Positions 40,277 through 59,932 of a stretch of DNA of 64,000 bases are shown here, one piece after another; position 1 is the first letter of the stretch; every line of letters begins with the position of its first letter. Source of the stretch: Pseudomonas chlororaphis (lineage in GTDB: Bacteria > Pseudomonadota > Gammaproteobacteria > Pseudomonadales > Pseudomonadaceae); the NCBI RefSeq assembly GCF_000783395.1, contig NZ_JSFK01000006.1:222457-286456 (forward strand), given 5' to 3'. The notes beneath the pieces were generated by a model. The model did no database searches, had not been told where the DNA came from, and saw nothing but the letters and a program-made list of their open reading frames with translations. Made by a program: the position numbers and the translations under genes.

Positions 40277-40552
40277 TTAACGCTTGGCTTTCTTGTCAGC
40301 CACGTGCCCGCGATAGTTGCGGGTACCGGCGAACTCGCCCAGTTTGTGGCCGACCATGTCTTCGTTAACGAGAACTGGGACGTGCTGACGACCGTTGTGT
40401 ACTGCGATGGTCAGACCGACCATTTGTGGCAGGATCATCGAACGACGCGACCAAGTCTTAATTGGTTTGCGATCGTTCTTTTCCGCCGCCACTTCGATCT
40501 TCTTCAGTAGGTGAAGATCAATAAAAGGACCTTTTTTCAGAGAACGTGGCAC
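40277..40552 (-). CDS. rpsS: 30S ribosomal protein uS19
   Basis: 91 residues; [17 protein letters not shown] and [17 protein letters not shown]. Sits on the 30S head, paired with uS13. Confidence 0.98.
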   Translation of the reverse strand: MPRSLKKGPFIDLHLLKKIEVAAEKNDRKPIKTWSRRSMILPQMVGLTIAVHNGRQHVPVLVNEDMVGHKLGEFAGTRNYRGHVADKKAKR

Positions 40553-40568
40553 TGTCGTATCCCTCTAT

Positions 40569-41393
40569 TTACTTGCGACGACGGACGATCATTTTGTCGG
40601 TACGCTTATTACCACGAGTCTTCGCGCCCTTAGTCGGGAAGCCCCATGGCGATACCGGATGACGACCACCAGAGGTACGACCTTCACCACCACCATGTGG
40701 GTGGTCAACCGGGTTCATGGCAACACCACGAACGGTTGGGCGAACGCCACGCCAGCGCTTGGCACCAGCTTTACCCAGCGAACGCAGGCTGTGCTCGGAG
40801 TTCGAGACTTCGCCCAGGGTCGCACGGCATTCAGCCAGTACTTTACGCATTTCACCGGAACGCAGACGCAGGGTAACGTAAACACCTTCACGAGCGATCA
40901 GCTGAGCCGAAGCACCAGCGGAACGAGCGATCTGTGCGCCTTTACCTGGCTTCAGTTCGATGCCGTGTACGGTAGAACCCACTGGAATGTTGCGCAGTTG
41001 CAGAGCGTTGCCTGGCTTGATTGGAGCCAGAGCGCCTGCGATCAGCTGGTCGCCAGCACTCACGCCCTTAGGGGCGATGATGTAGCGGCGCTCGCCGTCT
41101 GCGTAGCAGAGCAGTGCGATGTGAGCAGTACGGTTTGGATCGTATTCGATACGCTCAACAGTGGCGACGATGCCATCTTTGTCGTTGCGACGGAAATCGA
41201 CCATACGATAATGCTGCTTATGACCACCACCGATGTGACGCGTGGTAATACGGCCATTGTTGTTACGACCACCAGTCTTCGATTTTTTCTCGAGCAGCGG
41301 TGCGTGAGGAGCGCCTTTATGCAGCTCCTGGTTGACCACCTTGACCACAAAACGGCGGCCAGGGGAAGTCGGTTTGCATTTAACGATTGCCAT
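40569..41393 (-). CDS. rplB: 50S ribosomal protein uL2
   Basis: 274 residues; [22 protein letters not shown] holds the conserved His in the loop near the peptidyl transferase centre. Needed for subunit association. Confidence 0.99.
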   Translation of the reverse strand: MAIVKCKPTSPGRRFVVKVVNQELHKGAPHAPLLEKKSKTGGRNNNGRITTRHIGGGHKQHYRMVDFRRNDKDGIVATVERIEYDPNRTAHIALLCYADGERRYIIAPKGVSAGDQLIAGALAPIKPGNALQLRNIPVGSTVHGIELKPGKGAQIARSAGASAQLIAREGVYVTLRLRSGEMRKVLAECRATLGEVSNSEHSLRSLGKAGAKRWRGVRPTVRGVAMNPVDHPHGGGEGRTSGGRHPVSPWGFPTKGAKTRGNKRTDKMIVRRRK

Positions 41394-41407
41394 GATGCAC
41401 CCCTTCC

Positions 41408-41707
41408 TTACTCAGCACTGCTGCTGAAATCGAGATCTTGGCCTGGCTGAAGGGAGATAACTGCCTTCTTCCAGTCATTACGCTTGCCCAGACCGCGAGC
41501 AGTGCGCTTGCTCTTACCCAGAACATTCAGGGTAGTGACGCGCTCTACTTTCACGCTGAACAGGCTTTCGACGGCCTTCTTGATTTCCAGCTTGGTTGCG
41601 TCAGTAGCAACCTTGAAAACGAACTGGCCTTTCTTGTCTGCCAGAACCGTAGCCTTCTCGGAAACGTGCGGGCCAAGCAGAACTTTAAATACGCGTTCCT
41701 GGTTCAT
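41408..41707 (-). CDS. rplW: 50S ribosomal protein uL23
   Basis: 99 residues; [16 protein letters not shown] and [17 protein letters not shown]. Docking site for trigger factor and SRP at the tunnel exit. Its ATG overlaps the rplD stop codon (ATGA-type, 4 bp). Confidence 0.98.
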
Positions 41708-42306
41708 CCCAGCAGCTCCTCGAATTTCTTCACGGCCGACACGGTGATCAACACCTTGTCGTATGCGATCAGACTAACTGGATCGGAACCTTGAACGTCA
41801 CGTACATCTACGTGCGGCAGGTTACGAGCAGCCAGGTACAGGTTCTGATCAACAGCGTCCGACACGATCAAAACGTCGGTCAGGCTCATGTTGTTCAGCT
41901 TGCCCAGCAGATCTTTGGTTTTCGGAGTTTCAACAGCGAAATCCTGAACCACGACCAGACGATCAGTACGCACCAGCTCAGCAAGGATGGAACGCATTGC
42001 TGCGCGGTACATCTTCTTGTTCAGCTTCTGGGAGTGATCCTGTGGACGCGCTGCAAAAGTGGTACCGCCGCCACGCCAGATTGGGCTACGGATAGTACCG
42101 GCACGAGCACGGCCAGTACCTTTCTGACGCCATGGGCGCTTACCGCCACCACGAACGTCGGAACGGGTCTTTTGCTGCTTGGTACCTTGACGGCCGCCGG
42201 CCATGTAGGCCACGACTGCTTGGTGAACCAGCGTCTCGTTGAATTCGCCGCCAAATGTCAGTTCGGAAACTTCGATCGCTTGAGCGTCATTTACATTTAA
42301 TTGCAT
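41704..42306 (-). CDS. rplD: 50S ribosomal protein uL4
   Basis: 200 residues; [30 protein letters not shown] in parts is the tunnel-lining loop. In E. coli L4 represses its own operon through a long S10 leader; the rpsJ leader here is too short for that structure. Confidence 0.98.
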
Positions 42307-42318
42307 GTCAGCTTCCCC

Positions 42319-42954
42319 TTAACCGCGAGCCTTGGCTGCTGGACGTACAACCAGGTTGCCGCCAGTAGCGCCAGGAACAGCACCCTTGACCAACAACAGA
42401 TTGCGTTCAGCGTCCACGCGCACTACTTCCAGGGACTGCACGGTCACGCGCTCAGCGCCCATATGACCGGACATTTTTTTGCCCTTGAATACACGACCAG
42501 GAGTCTGGCACTGGCCGATAGAGCCTGGGACGCGGTGGGATACGGAGTTACCGTGGGTGTTATCTTGCCCGCGGAAATTCCAACGCTTGATCGTACCCTG
42601 GAAGCCTTTACCCTTGGACTGACCGGTTACATCAACCAGTTGACCAGCGGCGAAGATTTCAGCGTTGATCAGATCGCCAGCCTGGTACTCGCCTTCTTCA
42701 AGACGGAATTCCATGGTAGTGCGACCAGCGGCAACGTTCGCCTTAGCGAAGTGGCCAGCCTGAGCTGCTGTTACACGCGAAGCACGACGCTCGCCGACAG
42801 TGACTTGCACTGCACGATAGCCATCGGTCTCTTCAGTTTTGAACTGGGTGACGCGATTCGGCTCGATCTCAATGACCGTGACCGGAATGGAGACACCTTC
42901 TTCGGTGAAAATACGGGTCATACCGCATTTACGACCGACTACACCAATAGTCAT
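42319..42954 (-). CDS. rplC: 50S ribosomal protein uL3
   Basis: 211 residues from ATG 42954 ([20 protein letters not shown]); the frame to 42987 is longer than homologues. [18 protein letters not shown] contains the Gln methylated by PrmB in E. coli. Confidence 0.98.
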   Translation of the reverse strand: MTIGVVGRKCGMTRIFTEEGVSIPVTVIEIEPNRVTQFKTEETDGYRAVQVTVGERRASRVTAAQAGHFAKANVAAGRTTMEFRLEEGEYQAGDLINAEIFAAGQLVDVTGQSKGKGFQGTIKRWNFRGQDNTHGNSVSHRVPGSIGQCQTPGRVFKGKKMSGHMGAERVTVQSLEVVRVDAERNLLLVKGAVPGATGGNLVVRPAAKARG

Positions 42955-43034
42955 GTTGTAAACCTCATGAGTGTACGGGGCTTTCACCCGCTATGGCCGC
43001 CCATTTCAGAGCGTTACACGACTAAGACCGAGTC

Positions 43035-43346
43035 TTAGCCGAGGCTGATCTGCACTTCCACACCGGCCGCAAGATCAAGCTTCATAAGAGCATCAACGGT
43101 TTTATCCGTTGGCTGGACGATGTCCAGAACGCGCTTATGAGTGCGGATTTCGTACTGGTCGCGCGCGTCTTTGTTGACGTGCGGAGAAACCAGAACGGTG
43201 AACCGCTCTTTACGGGTAGGCAGTGGAATTGGACCACGCACTTGAGCACCAGTACGTTTCGCGGTTTCCACGATTTCCTGGGTTGATTGGTCGATCAGGC
43301 GATGGTCGAAAGCCTTCAACCTGATACGGATTTGCTGATTTTGCAT
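43035..43346 (-). CDS. rpsJ: 30S ribosomal protein uS10 (NusE)
   Basis: 103 residues; [29 protein letters not shown] in parts. Besides its 30S role it pairs with NusB and NusG in antitermination. First gene of the long S10-spc run, 63 bp after the -10 box of its promoter. Confidence 0.99.
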
Positions 43347-43408
43347 TGGATTTCAGACTCCGGCTGCTATTCCCACCGAGCGCAATACGCCCGTTAAAAG
43401 GAGGCGCA

Positions 43409-43437
43409 ATTCTATAGACGCCCCAGATAGGTGTCAA
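43409..43437 (-). promoter_or_regulatory. S10 operon promoter
   Basis: Minus-strand TTGACA (43432-43437), 17-bp spacer, TAGAAT (43409-43414), then a GC-rich TGCGCC discriminator. Start near 43402, giving a leader of about 56 nt before rpsJ. Confidence 0.88.
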
Positions 43438-43448
43438 CCCAATAAAAA

Positions 43449-43471
43449 AGCCCCCGCTGAGCGGGGGCTTT
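43449..43471 (-). terminator. Terminator after tufA
   Basis: AAGCCCCCGC TGA GCGGGGGCTT with T-runs on both sides, 32 bp after the tufA stop and 11 bp upstream of the S10 promoter -35 box. It separates the str and S10 operons. Confidence 0.94.
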
Positions 43472-43503
43472 TTCAAAGCATCAAGCAAACTCTAAAAAGA
43501 GAA

Positions 43504-44697
43504 TTACTCGATGATTTTGGCTACGACGCCAGCGCCGACGGTACGACCGCCTTCACGGATAGCGAAACGCAGACCGTCTTCCATCGCGATGGTTTTGATC
43601 AGGGTAACAGTCATCTGAATGTTGTCACCTGGCATTACCATTTCAACGCCTTCTGGCAGCTCGCAGTTACCAGTCACGTCAGTAGTACGGAAGTAGAACT
43701 GTGGACGGTAGCCTTTGAAGAACGGAGTATGACGACCGCCTTCTTCCTTGCTCAGAACGTAAACTTCTGCGGTGAACTTGGTGTGCGGCTTAACCGAACC
43801 CGGCTTAACCAGAACCTGACCACGCTCAACGTCGTCACGCTTGGTGCCACGCAGCAGAACGCCACAGTTCTCGCCGGCACGACCTTCGTCGAGCAGCTTG
43901 CGGAACATTTCAACACCAGTGCAGGTGGAAACGGTAGTGTCACGCAGACCAACGATTTCCAGCGGATCCTGAACGCGAACGATACCGCGCTCGATACGAC
44001 CAGTCACAACAGTACCGCGACCCGAGATCGAGAATACGTCTTCGATTGGCATCAGGAACGGCTTGTCGATCATACGAACTGGCTCTGGGATGTAGCTGTC
44101 CAGAGTTTCAACCAGTTTCTTGACGGCAGTGGTGCCCATCTCGTTGTCGTCTTTGCCTTCCAGCGCCATACGAGCCGAACCGATGATGATTGGAGTGTCA
44201 TCGCCCGGGAAGTCGTAGGTGGACAGCAGGTCGCGAACTTCCATCTCAACCAGTTCCAGCAGCTCAGCATCGTCTACCAGGTCAGCCTTGTTCAGGAAAA
44301 CCACGATGTACGGAACGCCTACCTGACGGGACAGCAGGATGTGCTCACGGGTTTGCGGCATCGGACCATCAGCGGCCGAGCAAACCAGGATAGCGCCGTC
44401 CATTTGAGCAGCACCGGTGATCATGTTCTTCACATAGTCAGCGTGACCTGGGCAGTCAACGTGAGCGTAGTGACGGATCAGCGAGTTGTACTCAACGTGC
44501 GCGGTGTTGATGGTGATACCGCGAGCTTTTTCTTCTGGAGCGCTGTCGATCTTGTCGAATTCAACTACGGCCGAACCGAAAACTTCGGAGCAGACGCGAG
44601 TCAGAGCAGCGGTCAGAGTGGTTTTACCGTGGTCAACGTGACCGATAGTGCCAACGTTGACGTGCGGTAGGGAACGATCAAATTTTTCTTTAGCCAC
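43504..44697 (-). CDS. tufA: Elongation factor Tu, copy 1
   Basis: 397 residues. G1 [10 protein letters not shown]2 region [14 protein letters not shown]3 DCPGHADY and G4 NKADLVDD are all intact. Delivers aminoacyl-tRNA to the ribosome. Last gene of rpsL-rpsG-fusA-tufA, 31 bp after fusA. The protein is identical to that of the second copy at 60062-61255; the DNA differs at only a handful of synonymous positions. Confidence 0.99.
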   Translation of the reverse strand: MAKEKFDRSLPHVNVGTIGHVDHGKTTLTAALTRVCSEVFGSAVVEFDKIDSAPEEKARGITINTAHVEYNSLIRHYAHVDCPGHADYVKNMITGAAQMDGAILVCSAADGPMPQTREHILLSRQVGVPYIVVFLNKADLVDDAELLELVEMEVRDLLSTYDFPGDDTPIIIGSARMALEGKDDNEMGTTAVKKLVETLDSYIPEPVRMIDKPFLMPIEDVFSISGRGTVVTGRIERGIVRVQDPLEIVGLRDTTVSTCTGVEMFRKLLDEGRAGENCGVLLRGTKRDDVERGQVLVKPGSVKPHTKFTAEVYVLSKEEGGRHTPFFKGYRPQFYFRTTDVTGNCELPEGVEMVMPGDNIQMTVTLIKTIAMEDGLRFAIREGGRTVGAGVVAKIIE

Positions 44698-44728
44698 GAC
44701 AATTAACTCCTAGCCTAAAGGGGCTGAA

Positions 44729-46834
44729 TCAGCCTTGTTTTTTGGTTACGGATTCGACGATGTGCGACGGAGCCGTATCGTATTTTTTGAATTCCATAGA
44801 GTAGCTTGCGCGACCCTGAGACATGGAACGAACGTCGGTCGCATAACCGAACATCTCACCCAGTGGAACCTCGGCACGGATAACCTTGCCGGACACTGTG
44901 TCTTCCATACCCTGGATCATGCCGCGACGACGGTTAAGGTCGCCCATCACATCACCCATATAGTCTTCAGGCGTAACAACCTCTACAGCCATGATCGGCT
45001 CAAGCAACTCACCACCGCCCTTCTGGGCCAGCTGCTTGGTCGCCATGGAGGCAGCCACTTTAAACGCCATCTCGTTGGAGTCGACGTCATGGTAAGAACC
45101 ATCGAACACGGTAGCCTTCAGGCCGATCAGCGGATAGCCGGCAACAACGCCGTTCTTCATCTGCTCTTCGATACCCTTCTGGATAGCCGGGATGTATTCC
45201 TTAGGAACCACACCACCTACAACCTCGTTCACGAATTGCAGACCTTCCTGACCTTCGTCAGCAGGAGCAAAACGGATCCAGCAGTGGCCGAACTGACCAC
45301 GACCGCCGGACTGACGAACGAACTTGCCTTCGATTTCACAGTTCTTCGTGATGCGCTCACGATACGAAACCTGAGGCTTGCCGATGTTGGCTTCGACGTT
45401 GAACTCACGGCGCATCCGGTCAACCAGGATGTCCAGGTGCAGCTCGCCCATGCCGGAGATGATCGTTTGACCAGTCTCTTCATCAGTTTTAACGCGGAAA
45501 GACGGGTCTTCCTGAGCAAGTTTGCCCAGAGCGATACCCATTTTTTCCTGGTCATCCTTGGTCTTAGGCTCTACGGCAACCGAAATAACCGGCTCCGGGA
45601 AGTCCATGCGAACCAGGATGATTGGCTTGTCAGCGTTGCAGAGGGTTTCACCAGTGGTGACATCCTTCATGCCGATCAGGGCCGCGATGTCACCAGCGCG
45701 TACTTCCTTGATCTCTTCACGGGCGTTTGCGTGCATTTGCACCATACGACCCACGCGCTCTTTTTTACCTTTAACCGAGTTGATCACGCCGTCGCCGGAG
45801 TTCAACACGCCCGAGTAAACACGGACGAAGGTCAAGGTACCCACGAATGGGTCGGTAGCAATCTTGAACGCCAGAGCCGAGAACGGCTCCGCATCGTCTG
45901 CATGACGCTCCAGCTCGATTTCCTCGTTATCAGGGTCAGTACCCTTGATCGCAGGAATGTCGGTCGGCGCAGGCAGGAAGTCGATAACGGCGTCGAGAAC
46001 CAGGGGAACACCCTTGTTCTTGAAGGAAGAACCGCAAACAGCCAGAACGATTTCGCCGGCGATAGTACGCTGACGCAAAGCAGCTTTGATCTCTTCGATC
46101 GACAGCTCTTCGCCTTCAAGGTACTTGTTCATCAGCTCTTCGTTGGCTTCAGCAGCAGCTTCAACCATGTTGTTGCGCCACTCTTCAGCCAGCTCTTGGA
46201 GCTCAGCAGGAATGTCCTTGCGAACAGGGACCATACCTTTGTCAGAGTCGTTCCAGTAGACAGCTTGCATGTTGATCAGATCGATCTGACCCTGGAAGTT
46301 GTCTTCGGAACCGATGGCCAACTGGATCGGCACCGGAGTGTGACCCAGACGCTGCTTGATCTGACCGATCACGCGCAGGAAGTTGGCACCAGCACGGTCC
46401 ATCTTGTTTACGTAAACAAGACGTGGAACGCCGTATTTGTTGGCTTGACGCCATACGGTTTCCGACTGAGGCTCAACACCCGAAGTACCGCAGAACACAA
46501 CGACAGCGCCGTCGAGTACGCGCAGGGAACGCTCAACTTCAATAGTGAAGTCAACGTGGCCCGGGGTATCGATTACGTTGAAGCGGTGCTCGTCCTTGTA
46601 CTGCTTCTCGGAACCTTTCCAGAAAGCGGTGATGGCAGCAGAAGTAATGGTAATACCACGCTCCTGCTCCTGCACCATCCAGTCTGTGGTCGCGGCGCCA
46701 TCATGCACCTCGCCCATTTTGTGACTTTTGCCGGTGTAAAAAAGGACGCGCTCGGTGGTGGTGGTTTTACCAGCATCCACGTGAGCGACGATACCGATGT
46801 TACGGTAGCGGCTAATCGGAGTAGTACGAGCCAT
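44729..46834 (-). CDS. fusA: Elongation factor G
   Basis: 701 residues. G1 [14 protein letters not shown]3 DTPGHVDF, G4 [10 protein letters not shown], then domains II-V. Catalyses translocation and, with RRF, ribosome recycling. 30 bp after rpsG. Start at 46834 ([15 protein letters not shown]) matches the family. Confidence 0.99.
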   Translation of the reverse strand: MARTTPISRYRNIGIVAHVDAGKTTTTERVLFYTGKSHKMGEVHDGAATTDWMVQEQERGITITSAAITAFWKGSEKQYKDEHRFNVIDTPGHVDFTIEVERSLRVLDGAVVVFCGTSGVEPQSETVWRQANKYGVPRLVYVNKMDRAGANFLRVIGQIKQRLGHTPVPIQLAIGSEDNFQGQIDLINMQAVYWNDSDKGMVPVRKDIPAELQELAEEWRNNMVEAAAEANEELMNKYLEGEELSIEEIKAALRQRTIAGEIVLAVCGSSFKNKGVPLVLDAVIDFLPAPTDIPAIKGTDPDNEEIELERHADDAEPFSALAFKIATDPFVGTLTFVRVYSGVLNSGDGVINSVKGKKERVGRMVQMHANAREEIKEVRAGDIAALIGMKDVTTGETLCNADKPIILVRMDFPEPVISVAVEPKTKDDQEKMGIALGKLAQEDPSFRVKTDEETGQTIISGMGELHLDILVDRMRREFNVEANIGKPQVSYRERITKNCEIEGKFVRQSGGRGQFGHCWIRFAPADEGQEGLQFVNEVVGGVVPKEYIPAIQKGIEEQMKNGVVAGYPLIGLKATVFDGSYHDVDSNEMAFKVAASMATKQLAQKGGGELLEPIMAVEVVTPEDYMGDVMGDLNRRRGMIQGMEDTVSGKVIRAEVPLGEMFGYATDVRSMSQGRASYSMEFKKYDTAPSHIVESVTKKQG

Positions 46835-46864
46835 AAAGCCCTCGCAAAATTAGTGAAGCTAAAA

Positions 46865-47338
46865 TTAGAAGCGGTAGTGCGAGAAAGCTTTGTTGGCTTC
46901 AGCCATACGGTGCACGTCTTCACGCTTCTTAACAGCAGCACCTTTACCTTCAGCAGCATCCAGCAGTTCGCCAGCCAAACGCAGAGCCATAGACTTCTCG
47001 CCACGCTTACGGGCGAAGTCTACCAACCAGCGCATTGCCAGAGCGTTACGACGGGAAGGACGAACCTCGACCGGAACCTGGTAAGTAGCACCACCAACGC
47101 GGCGCGACTTCACTTCGACCAGCGGAGCGATGGCGTCGAGTGCTTTTTCGAAGAGTTCCAGGGGATCGGTGCCAGCCTTACGGGTCGCAACGGTTTCCAG
47201 GGCACCATAAACGATACGCTCGGCAACGGCTTTCTTGCCGCTTTCCATAACGTGGTTCATGAATTTGGCGAGGATCTGGCTTCCGTATTTCGGATCGTCC
47301 AGAATCTCACGCTTTGCTGCTACGCGACGTCTTGGCAT
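46865..47338 (-). CDS. rpsG: 30S ribosomal protein uS7
   Basis: 157 residues; [20 protein letters not shown] and [20 protein letters not shown]. Primary binder of the 16S 3' domain and, in E. coli, translational repressor of the str operon through the rpsL-rpsG gap. That gap is 107 bp here, without a clear match that I can confirm. Confidence 0.98.
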   Translation of the reverse strand: MPRRRVAAKREILDDPKYGSQILAKFMNHVMESGKKAVAERIVYGALETVATRKAGTDPLELFEKALDAIAPLVEVKSRRVGGATYQVPVEVRPSRRNALAMRWLVDFARKRGEKSMALRLAGELLDAAEGKGAAVKKREDVHRMAEANKAFSHYRF

Positions 47339-47445
47339 GATAAGCCCTCAAGCGGTCTTCAGGTTAGCTCGGGACAGATCCAATGGATGCGTGCCCGACC
47401 TTACTCTTATCGACTCAATAAAATGAAAATCTGCAAAACGGCCGA

Positions 47446-47817
47446 TTACTTCGGACGCTTGGTACCGTACTTCGAACGACCCTGGTTACGACCTTTAACG
47501 CCGGAAGTATCCAAGGAGCCGCGAACGGTGTGGTAACGAACACCTGGCAAGTCTTTTACACGACCGCCGCGGATCAGTACCACGCTGTGCTCTTGCAGGT
47601 TGTGACCTTCACCACCGATGTACGAGGAAACCTCGAAACCGTTGGTCAGGCGCACACGGCATACTTTACGCAGTGCCGAGTTAGGTTTTTTCGGCGTAGT
47701 GGTGTACACACGGGTGCACACGCCACGACGTTGCGGGCAGTTCTGCAGCGCAGGTACGTCGGATTTCTCGACGATACGCTTACGCGGCTGACGTACCAGC
47801 TGGTTGATAGTTGCCAT
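47446..47817 (-). CDS. rpsL: 30S ribosomal protein uS12
   Basis: 123 residues. The streptomycin-determining stretches [13 protein letters not shown] and [17 protein letters not shown] carry the usual lysines, so a sensitive allele is expected. Decoding-centre protein; first gene of the str operon. Confidence 0.99.
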
Positions 47818-47908
47818 CTACTAGCTCCACTGTTGTCTTGCGACGCTATTGTCTTGCAAGAAAAGCAAAATGGCAGGAACGAATTCCCGCCAAATTTAGG
47901 GGATCAAG

Positions 47909-47937
47909 AGTCTAAAGAGGATCTTGTCCCCAGTCAA
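47909..47937 (-). promoter_or_regulatory. str operon (rpsL) promoter
   Basis: Minus-strand TTGACT (47932-47937), 17-bp spacer, TAGACT (47909-47914). Start near 47902, leader about 85 nt. I found no convincing rho-independent terminator for rpoC in the 48033-47938 stretch before it. Confidence 0.8.
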
Positions 47938-48033
47938 GGCAAGGCCCCGACCTCCCCGCCCTTCGAACCTCGACAAAATGTCTCGATTCGATGAACGGAG
48001 CGATCAGGGCCTTACGCTCATTTACCGCAGAAC

Positions 48034-52233
<4,200 letters not shown>

Positions 52234-52297
52234 GGCCTTTCCTCCTGGCGGAGCAGAGAGCGGGCAATCCTGCCCCGCTCTCGATTCGCGTCACGTG

Positions 52298-56371
<4,074 letters not shown>

Positions 56372-56517
56372 CAGCGTTCCCCAGCTTGGTCACCTGCTTG
56401 TTTGGCCCCTCCCGACGGGAGCAGCCAGAAAATCGTGCAAACCCCATGGTTTGCTCCACCGCATCGGGTGGTTACAGCGCCTTTATCAGCACCGACCCAG
56501 TCGGCTGCCAATAACGG

Positions 56518-56546
56518 AAAAAGGCCGGTGGCAAGAGCCACCAGCC
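56518..56546 (-). terminator. rplL-rpoB attenuator
   Basis: On the minus strand GGCTGGTGGC TCTT GCCACCGGCC (ten pairs, one G-T) followed by TTTTT (56518-56522), in the 221-bp gap between rplL and rpoB. It should cause partial termination and so set the polymerase-to-L7/L12 ratio, as the E. coli attenuator does. Further weaker stems fill the rest of the gap. Confidence 0.85.
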
Positions 56547-56592
56547 ATCAGCCTGTCGCTTGACGCTCGGGCTGGAGGAGCAAAGTCGATGC

Positions 56593-56958
56593 TTATTTCA
56601 GCTCGACTTTAGCGCCTGCTTCTTCCAGCTTCTTCTTGGCGTCTTCAGCAGCTTCTTTCGAAACGCCTTCAGCTACAACCTGAGGAGCGCCGTCTACTTT
56701 CTCTTTGGCTTCTTTCAGGCCCAGACCGGTCAGTTCACGAACTGCCTTGATCACGTTAACCTTCTTCTCGCCAGCTTCCAGCAGAACAACGTTGAACTCG
56801 GTTTGCTCTTCAACAACAGCGGCAGCAGCAGCTGGACCAGCCGAAGCAGCAGCAGCGGTAACACCGAAGGTTTCTTCCATCGCTTTGATCAGCTCAACGA
56901 TTTCCACTACGGATTTCTGGCCGATTGCTTCGATGATTTGTTCGTTAGTCAGAGACAT
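56593..56958 (-). CDS. rplL: 50S ribosomal protein bL12 (L7/L12)
   Basis: 121 residues. N-terminal dimerisation helices ([20 protein letters not shown]), an Ala-rich hinge ([14 protein letters not shown]) and the C-terminal factor-binding domain ([23 protein letters not shown] in parts). Present in several copies on bL10. Confidence 0.99.
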   Translation of the reverse strand: MSLTNEQIIEAIGQKSVVEIVELIKAMEETFGVTAAAASAGPAAAAAVVEEQTEFNVVLLEAGEKKVNVIKAVRELTGLGLKEAKEKVDGAPQVVAEGVSKEAAEDAKKKLEEAGAKVELK

Positions 56959-57032
56959 GACTCAATTCCTGAATTGGGGGACGGCCTACGCGACCATCGA
57001 AATAAACAAAAAACGCGAGAAGTTGACGAGCC

Positions 57033-57533
57033 TTAGGCTGCAGCAGCTTCTTTCTGGTCGCGAATTGCCGCCAGAGTACGAGCCAATTTGCTGGTAGCGC
57101 CTTGAATCACGCTCATCAGCTGAGAAATTGCTTCGTCACGGGTCGGCAGAGTTGCCAGTACGTCGATCTGATTAGCTGCGAGGAACTTGCCCTCGAACGC
57201 AGCTGCCTTGATCTCGAACTTGTCCTGACCCTTGGCAAACTCTTTGAAGATACGGGCAGCAGCGCCCGGATGTTCGTTGGAGAATGCGATCAGGGTCGGG
57301 CCGGTGAACACGTCGTTGAGGACACTGTATTGAGTGTCAGCAACAGCGCGCTTGAGCAGGGTGTTACGTACAACACGTACGTAAACGCCAGCTTCACGAG
57401 CCTCTTTACGGAGTCCGGTCATTGCGCCTACTGTTACGCCACGTGCATCAACCACGACAGCGGACAGAGCGACTTTGGCAGCCTCGTTGACTTCAGCGAC
57501 GATGGCCTTCTTGTCTTCGAGATTAATTGCCAC
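57033..57533 (-). CDS. rplJ: 50S ribosomal protein uL10
   Basis: 166 residues; [21 protein letters not shown] and [17 protein letters not shown]. Forms the stalk base with bL12, and the complex represses its own translation by binding the leader upstream. Confidence 0.98.
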   Translation of the reverse strand: MAINLEDKKAIVAEVNEAAKVALSAVVVDARGVTVGAMTGLRKEAREAGVYVRVVRNTLLKRAVADTQYSVLNDVFTGPTLIAFSNEHPGAAARIFKEFAKGQDKFEIKAAAFEGKFLAANQIDVLATLPTRDEAISQLMSVIQGATSKLARTLAAIRDQKEAAAA

Positions 57534-57544
57534 GGGTTTAACTC

Positions 57545-57725
57545 CTGCTTGTTACCGTTTCATTCGATCGGAACCGAATGTCGTTTTGGTGTCTGATTCG
57601 GTAAGGAACCGGGAGCACCATCTGCGTAGGCTTATGGTTTAAGACTTGCGTCGCCTACGGTCTTGGATAGCCCCCGCCAGGCAGGGACCCCAATCTTTCA
57701 ATTGGCGCGAACCATCGCGCCAACC
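57545..57725 (-). promoter_or_regulatory. L10-type ribosomal protein leader RNA
   Basis: The 198-bp gap between rplA and rplJ holds several stems on the minus strand: TTGGCGCGA/TCGCGCCAA (57702-57723) near rplA, and CGTAGGC ... GCCTACG (57625-57659) enclosing GACGCAAGTCTTAAACC. Position and a large branched structure before rplJ fit the known L10(L12)4-binding leader. Exact boundaries are estimates; a covariance-model search would settle them. Confidence 0.65.
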
Positions 57726-57731
57726 TTTGTC

Positions 57732-58427
57732 TTACGCGTCCAGCGAGCTCTGGTCGATGACCAGACCTGGGCCCATAGTGGTGCTCAGGGTAACGCGCTT
57801 GACGTAGATACCTTTCGAAGAAGCTGGCTTGATACGCTTCAGATCAGCGATCAGGGCTTCAACGTTTTCCTTCAGCTTGACGGCGTCGAAGCCCATCTTG
57901 CCAACGGAAGTGTGAATGATGCCGTTTTTGTCGGTGCGATAACGAACCTGACCAGCTTTAGCGTTTTTAACCGCGGTAGCTACGTCTGGGGTTACGGTAC
58001 CAACCTTAGGGTTAGGCATCAGACCACGTGGACCGAGGATCTGACCCAACTGACCTACAACGCGCATGGCATCCGGGGAAGCGATCACTACGTCATAGTT
58101 CAGGTCGCCGCCTTTCATTTCGGCAGCCAGGTCGTCCATACCTACACGGTCAGCGCCGGCAGCCAGAGCGGCCTCAGCAGCTGGACCCTGGGTGAACACA
58201 GCAACGCGAACAGTCTTGCCAGTGCCGTGCGGCAGCACAGTAGCGCTACGAACAACCTGGTCAGATTTACGCGGGTCTACACCCAGGTTTACAGCAACGT
58301 CGAACGACTCGCTGAACTTGACAGTCGACAGCTCAGCCAGCAGAGCAGCAGCGTCTACAATGTTGTAGGCCTTGCCTGCTTCGATTTTGCCGGCGATAGC
58401 CTTTTGACGCTTGGTCAGCTTAGCCAT
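57732..58427 (-). CDS. rplA: 50S ribosomal protein uL1
   Basis: 231 residues; [19 protein letters not shown] start and [22 protein letters not shown]. Mobile L1 stalk protein for E-site tRNA release; represses the rplK-rplA message in E. coli. Its ATG overlaps the rplK TAA (TAATG), giving coupled translation. Confidence 0.98.
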   Translation of the reverse strand: MAKLTKRQKAIAGKIEAGKAYNIVDAAALLAELSTVKFSESFDVAVNLGVDPRKSDQVVRSATVLPHGTGKTVRVAVFTQGPAAEAALAAGADRVGMDDLAAEMKGGDLNYDVVIASPDAMRVVGQLGQILGPRGLMPNPKVGTVTPDVATAVKNAKAGQVRYRTDKNGIIHTSVGKMGFDAVKLKENVEALIADLKRIKPASSKGIYVKRVTLSTTMGPGLVIDQSSLDA

Positions 58428-58858
58428 TACACACCCTCCACGTTAAGGCCCATGCTACGAGCAGAACCGGCGATAGTACGCACGGCTGCATCCATATCAG
58501 CTGCAGTCAGATCCGCGTTTTTGGTTTTCGCGATTTCTTCCAGCTGAGCACGAGTAACAGTGCCAACCTTAACGGTGTTCGGACGAGCGGAACCGCTGGT
58601 CAGACCGGCCGCCTTCTTCAGCAGAACCGAAGCAGGGGTGGATTTGGTTTCGAAAGTGAAGCTACGGTCGCTGTAGACAGTGATGATCACAGGAGTCGGC
58701 AGACCAGCTTCAAGACCCTGAGTACGGGCGTTGAAAGCCTTGCAGAATTCCATGATGTTCACGCCGTGCTGACCCAGAGCAGGACCAACCGGTGGACTTG
58801 GGTTAGCCTGAGCGGCCTTCACTTGCAGCTTGATGTAAGCGGTAATCTTCTTGGCCAT
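58427..58858 (-). CDS. rplK: 50S ribosomal protein uL11
   Basis: 143 residues from ATG 58858 ([20 protein letters not shown]). [21 protein letters not shown] holds the proline-rich loop bound by thiostrepton. Needed for RelA activation. The frame to 58870 is rejected by homology. Confidence 0.98.
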   Translation of the reverse strand: MAKKITAYIKLQVKAAQANPSPPVGPALGQHGVNIMEFCKAFNARTQGLEAGLPTPVIITVYSDRSFTFETKSTPASVLLKKAAGLTSGSARPNTVKVGTVTRAQLEEIAKTKNADLTAADMDAAVRTIAGSARSMGLNVEGV

Positions 58859-58931
58859 GAGGCACTCCAATTACGGGTTCGAACGCCTCGAAAGGCTCCC
58901 CGGTTACTTGCGCGTATATCCCAGTGACGAC

Positions 58932-58958
58932 AAAACCCCACAGCCTATGGCTGCGGGG
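58932..58958 (-). terminator. Terminator between nusG and rplK
   Basis: On the minus strand CCCCGCAGCC ATA GGCTGTGGGG followed by TTTTG. Ten pairs with one G-T. A separate rplK promoter would be expected downstream, but no good boxes were found in 58859-58931. Confidence 0.85.
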
Positions 58959-58975
58959 TTGGGATGCTTGTTCAA

Positions 58976-59509
58976 TTAGACCTTTTCGACCTGACTGAAC
59001 TCCAACTCTACCGGGGTAGAGCGACCGAAAATGAGCACTGCCACTTGGATCCGGCTCTTTTCGTAGTTAACTTCTTCAACAACGCCATTGAAATCAGCGA
59101 ATGGACCGTCATTGACTCGCACCGTCTCACCTGGCTCGAAGAGAGTCTTCGGCTTCGGCTTGTCACTACCATCAGCAACACGACGCAGAATTGCTTCCGC
59201 CTCTTTATCGGTGATTGGCGCAGGCTTATCGGCAGTACCGCCAATAAAACCCATCACCCGAGGAGTATCCTTGACCAAGTGCCAAGTACCCTCATTCATA
59301 TCCATCTGAACCAGCACATAGCCTGGAAAGAACTTGCGTTCGCTTTTGCGCTTCTGGCCATTGCGCATTTCAACCACTTCTTCAGTGGGGACCAGAATCT
59401 CGCCGAAGCCATCTTCCATGCCAGCCAGCTTTACGCGCTCGACCAGCGAGCGCATCACATGCTTCTCGTAACCCGAGTAAGCATGCACAACATACCAACG
59501 CTTAGCCAC
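58976..59509 (-). CDS. nusG: Transcription termination/antitermination factor NusG
   Basis: 177 residues. NGN domain ([33 protein letters not shown]) and C-terminal KOW domain ([21 protein letters not shown] in part). Binds the polymerase clamp and links it to Rho or uS10. Starts 9 bp after secE. Confidence 0.99.
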   Translation of the reverse strand: MAKRWYVVHAYSGYEKHVMRSLVERVKLAGMEDGFGEILVPTEEVVEMRNGQKRKSERKFFPGYVLVQMDMNEGTWHLVKDTPRVMGFIGGTADKPAPITDKEAEAILRRVADGSDKPKPKTLFEPGETVRVNDGPFADFNGVVEEVNYEKSRIQVAVLIFGRSTPVELEFSQVEKV

Positions 59510-59518
59510 GGGACACCC

Positions 59519-59887
59519 TTAGCCGACAATCAAGGAAACAAGCCAGCCGAGCAGGGAATCAAGACCCCACAACAGCAACGCCATAACCAGAACAACAGCC
59601 ACCACAATCAGGGTGGTCTGCGTGGTTTCTTGGCGAGTTGGCCACACGACTTTACGAATCTCGGTACGAGCTTCCTTAACCAGTACAAAGAAAGACTTGC
59701 CCTTCGCAGTCTGCAGGCCTACAAAGGCAGCTACAGCAGCAATAGCAAGCAATGCGAGTACACGGTACAGGATCGGCGAAGCAGAGTAATACTGATTGCC
59801 AACAACGCCAACAACCACCAAAGCGACGACTACAAGCCACTTGAGCAGATCGAAGCGAGAGCCTTGAGCTTCAGCTTTAGGAGTCAT
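59519..59887 (-). CDS. secE: Protein translocase subunit SecE
   Basis: 122 residues, the three-helix proteobacterial form: helices at about 14-32, 36-58 and 92-118, with the conserved amphipathic KEARTEIRKVVWPTRQET before the last one. Partners with SecY. 45 bp after tRNA-Trp. Confidence 0.98.
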   Translation of the reverse strand: MTPKAEAQGSRFDLLKWLVVVALVVVGVVGNQYYSASPILYRVLALLAIAAVAAFVGLQTAKGKSFFVLVKEARTEIRKVVWPTRQETTQTTLIVVAVVLVMALLLWGLDSLLGWLVSLIVG

Positions 59888-59932
59888 CTATGAAGATCCT
59901 GTGAAAAGAAAGCCAGACACACCGAGTGAATC

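Noticed and set aside
58859..58931. rplK promoter and L1-binding site in the leader
   Set aside because: A GATATA-like box exists but no -35 at a suitable distance, and the stem AGCCTTTCGAGGC is too generic to assign to L1.
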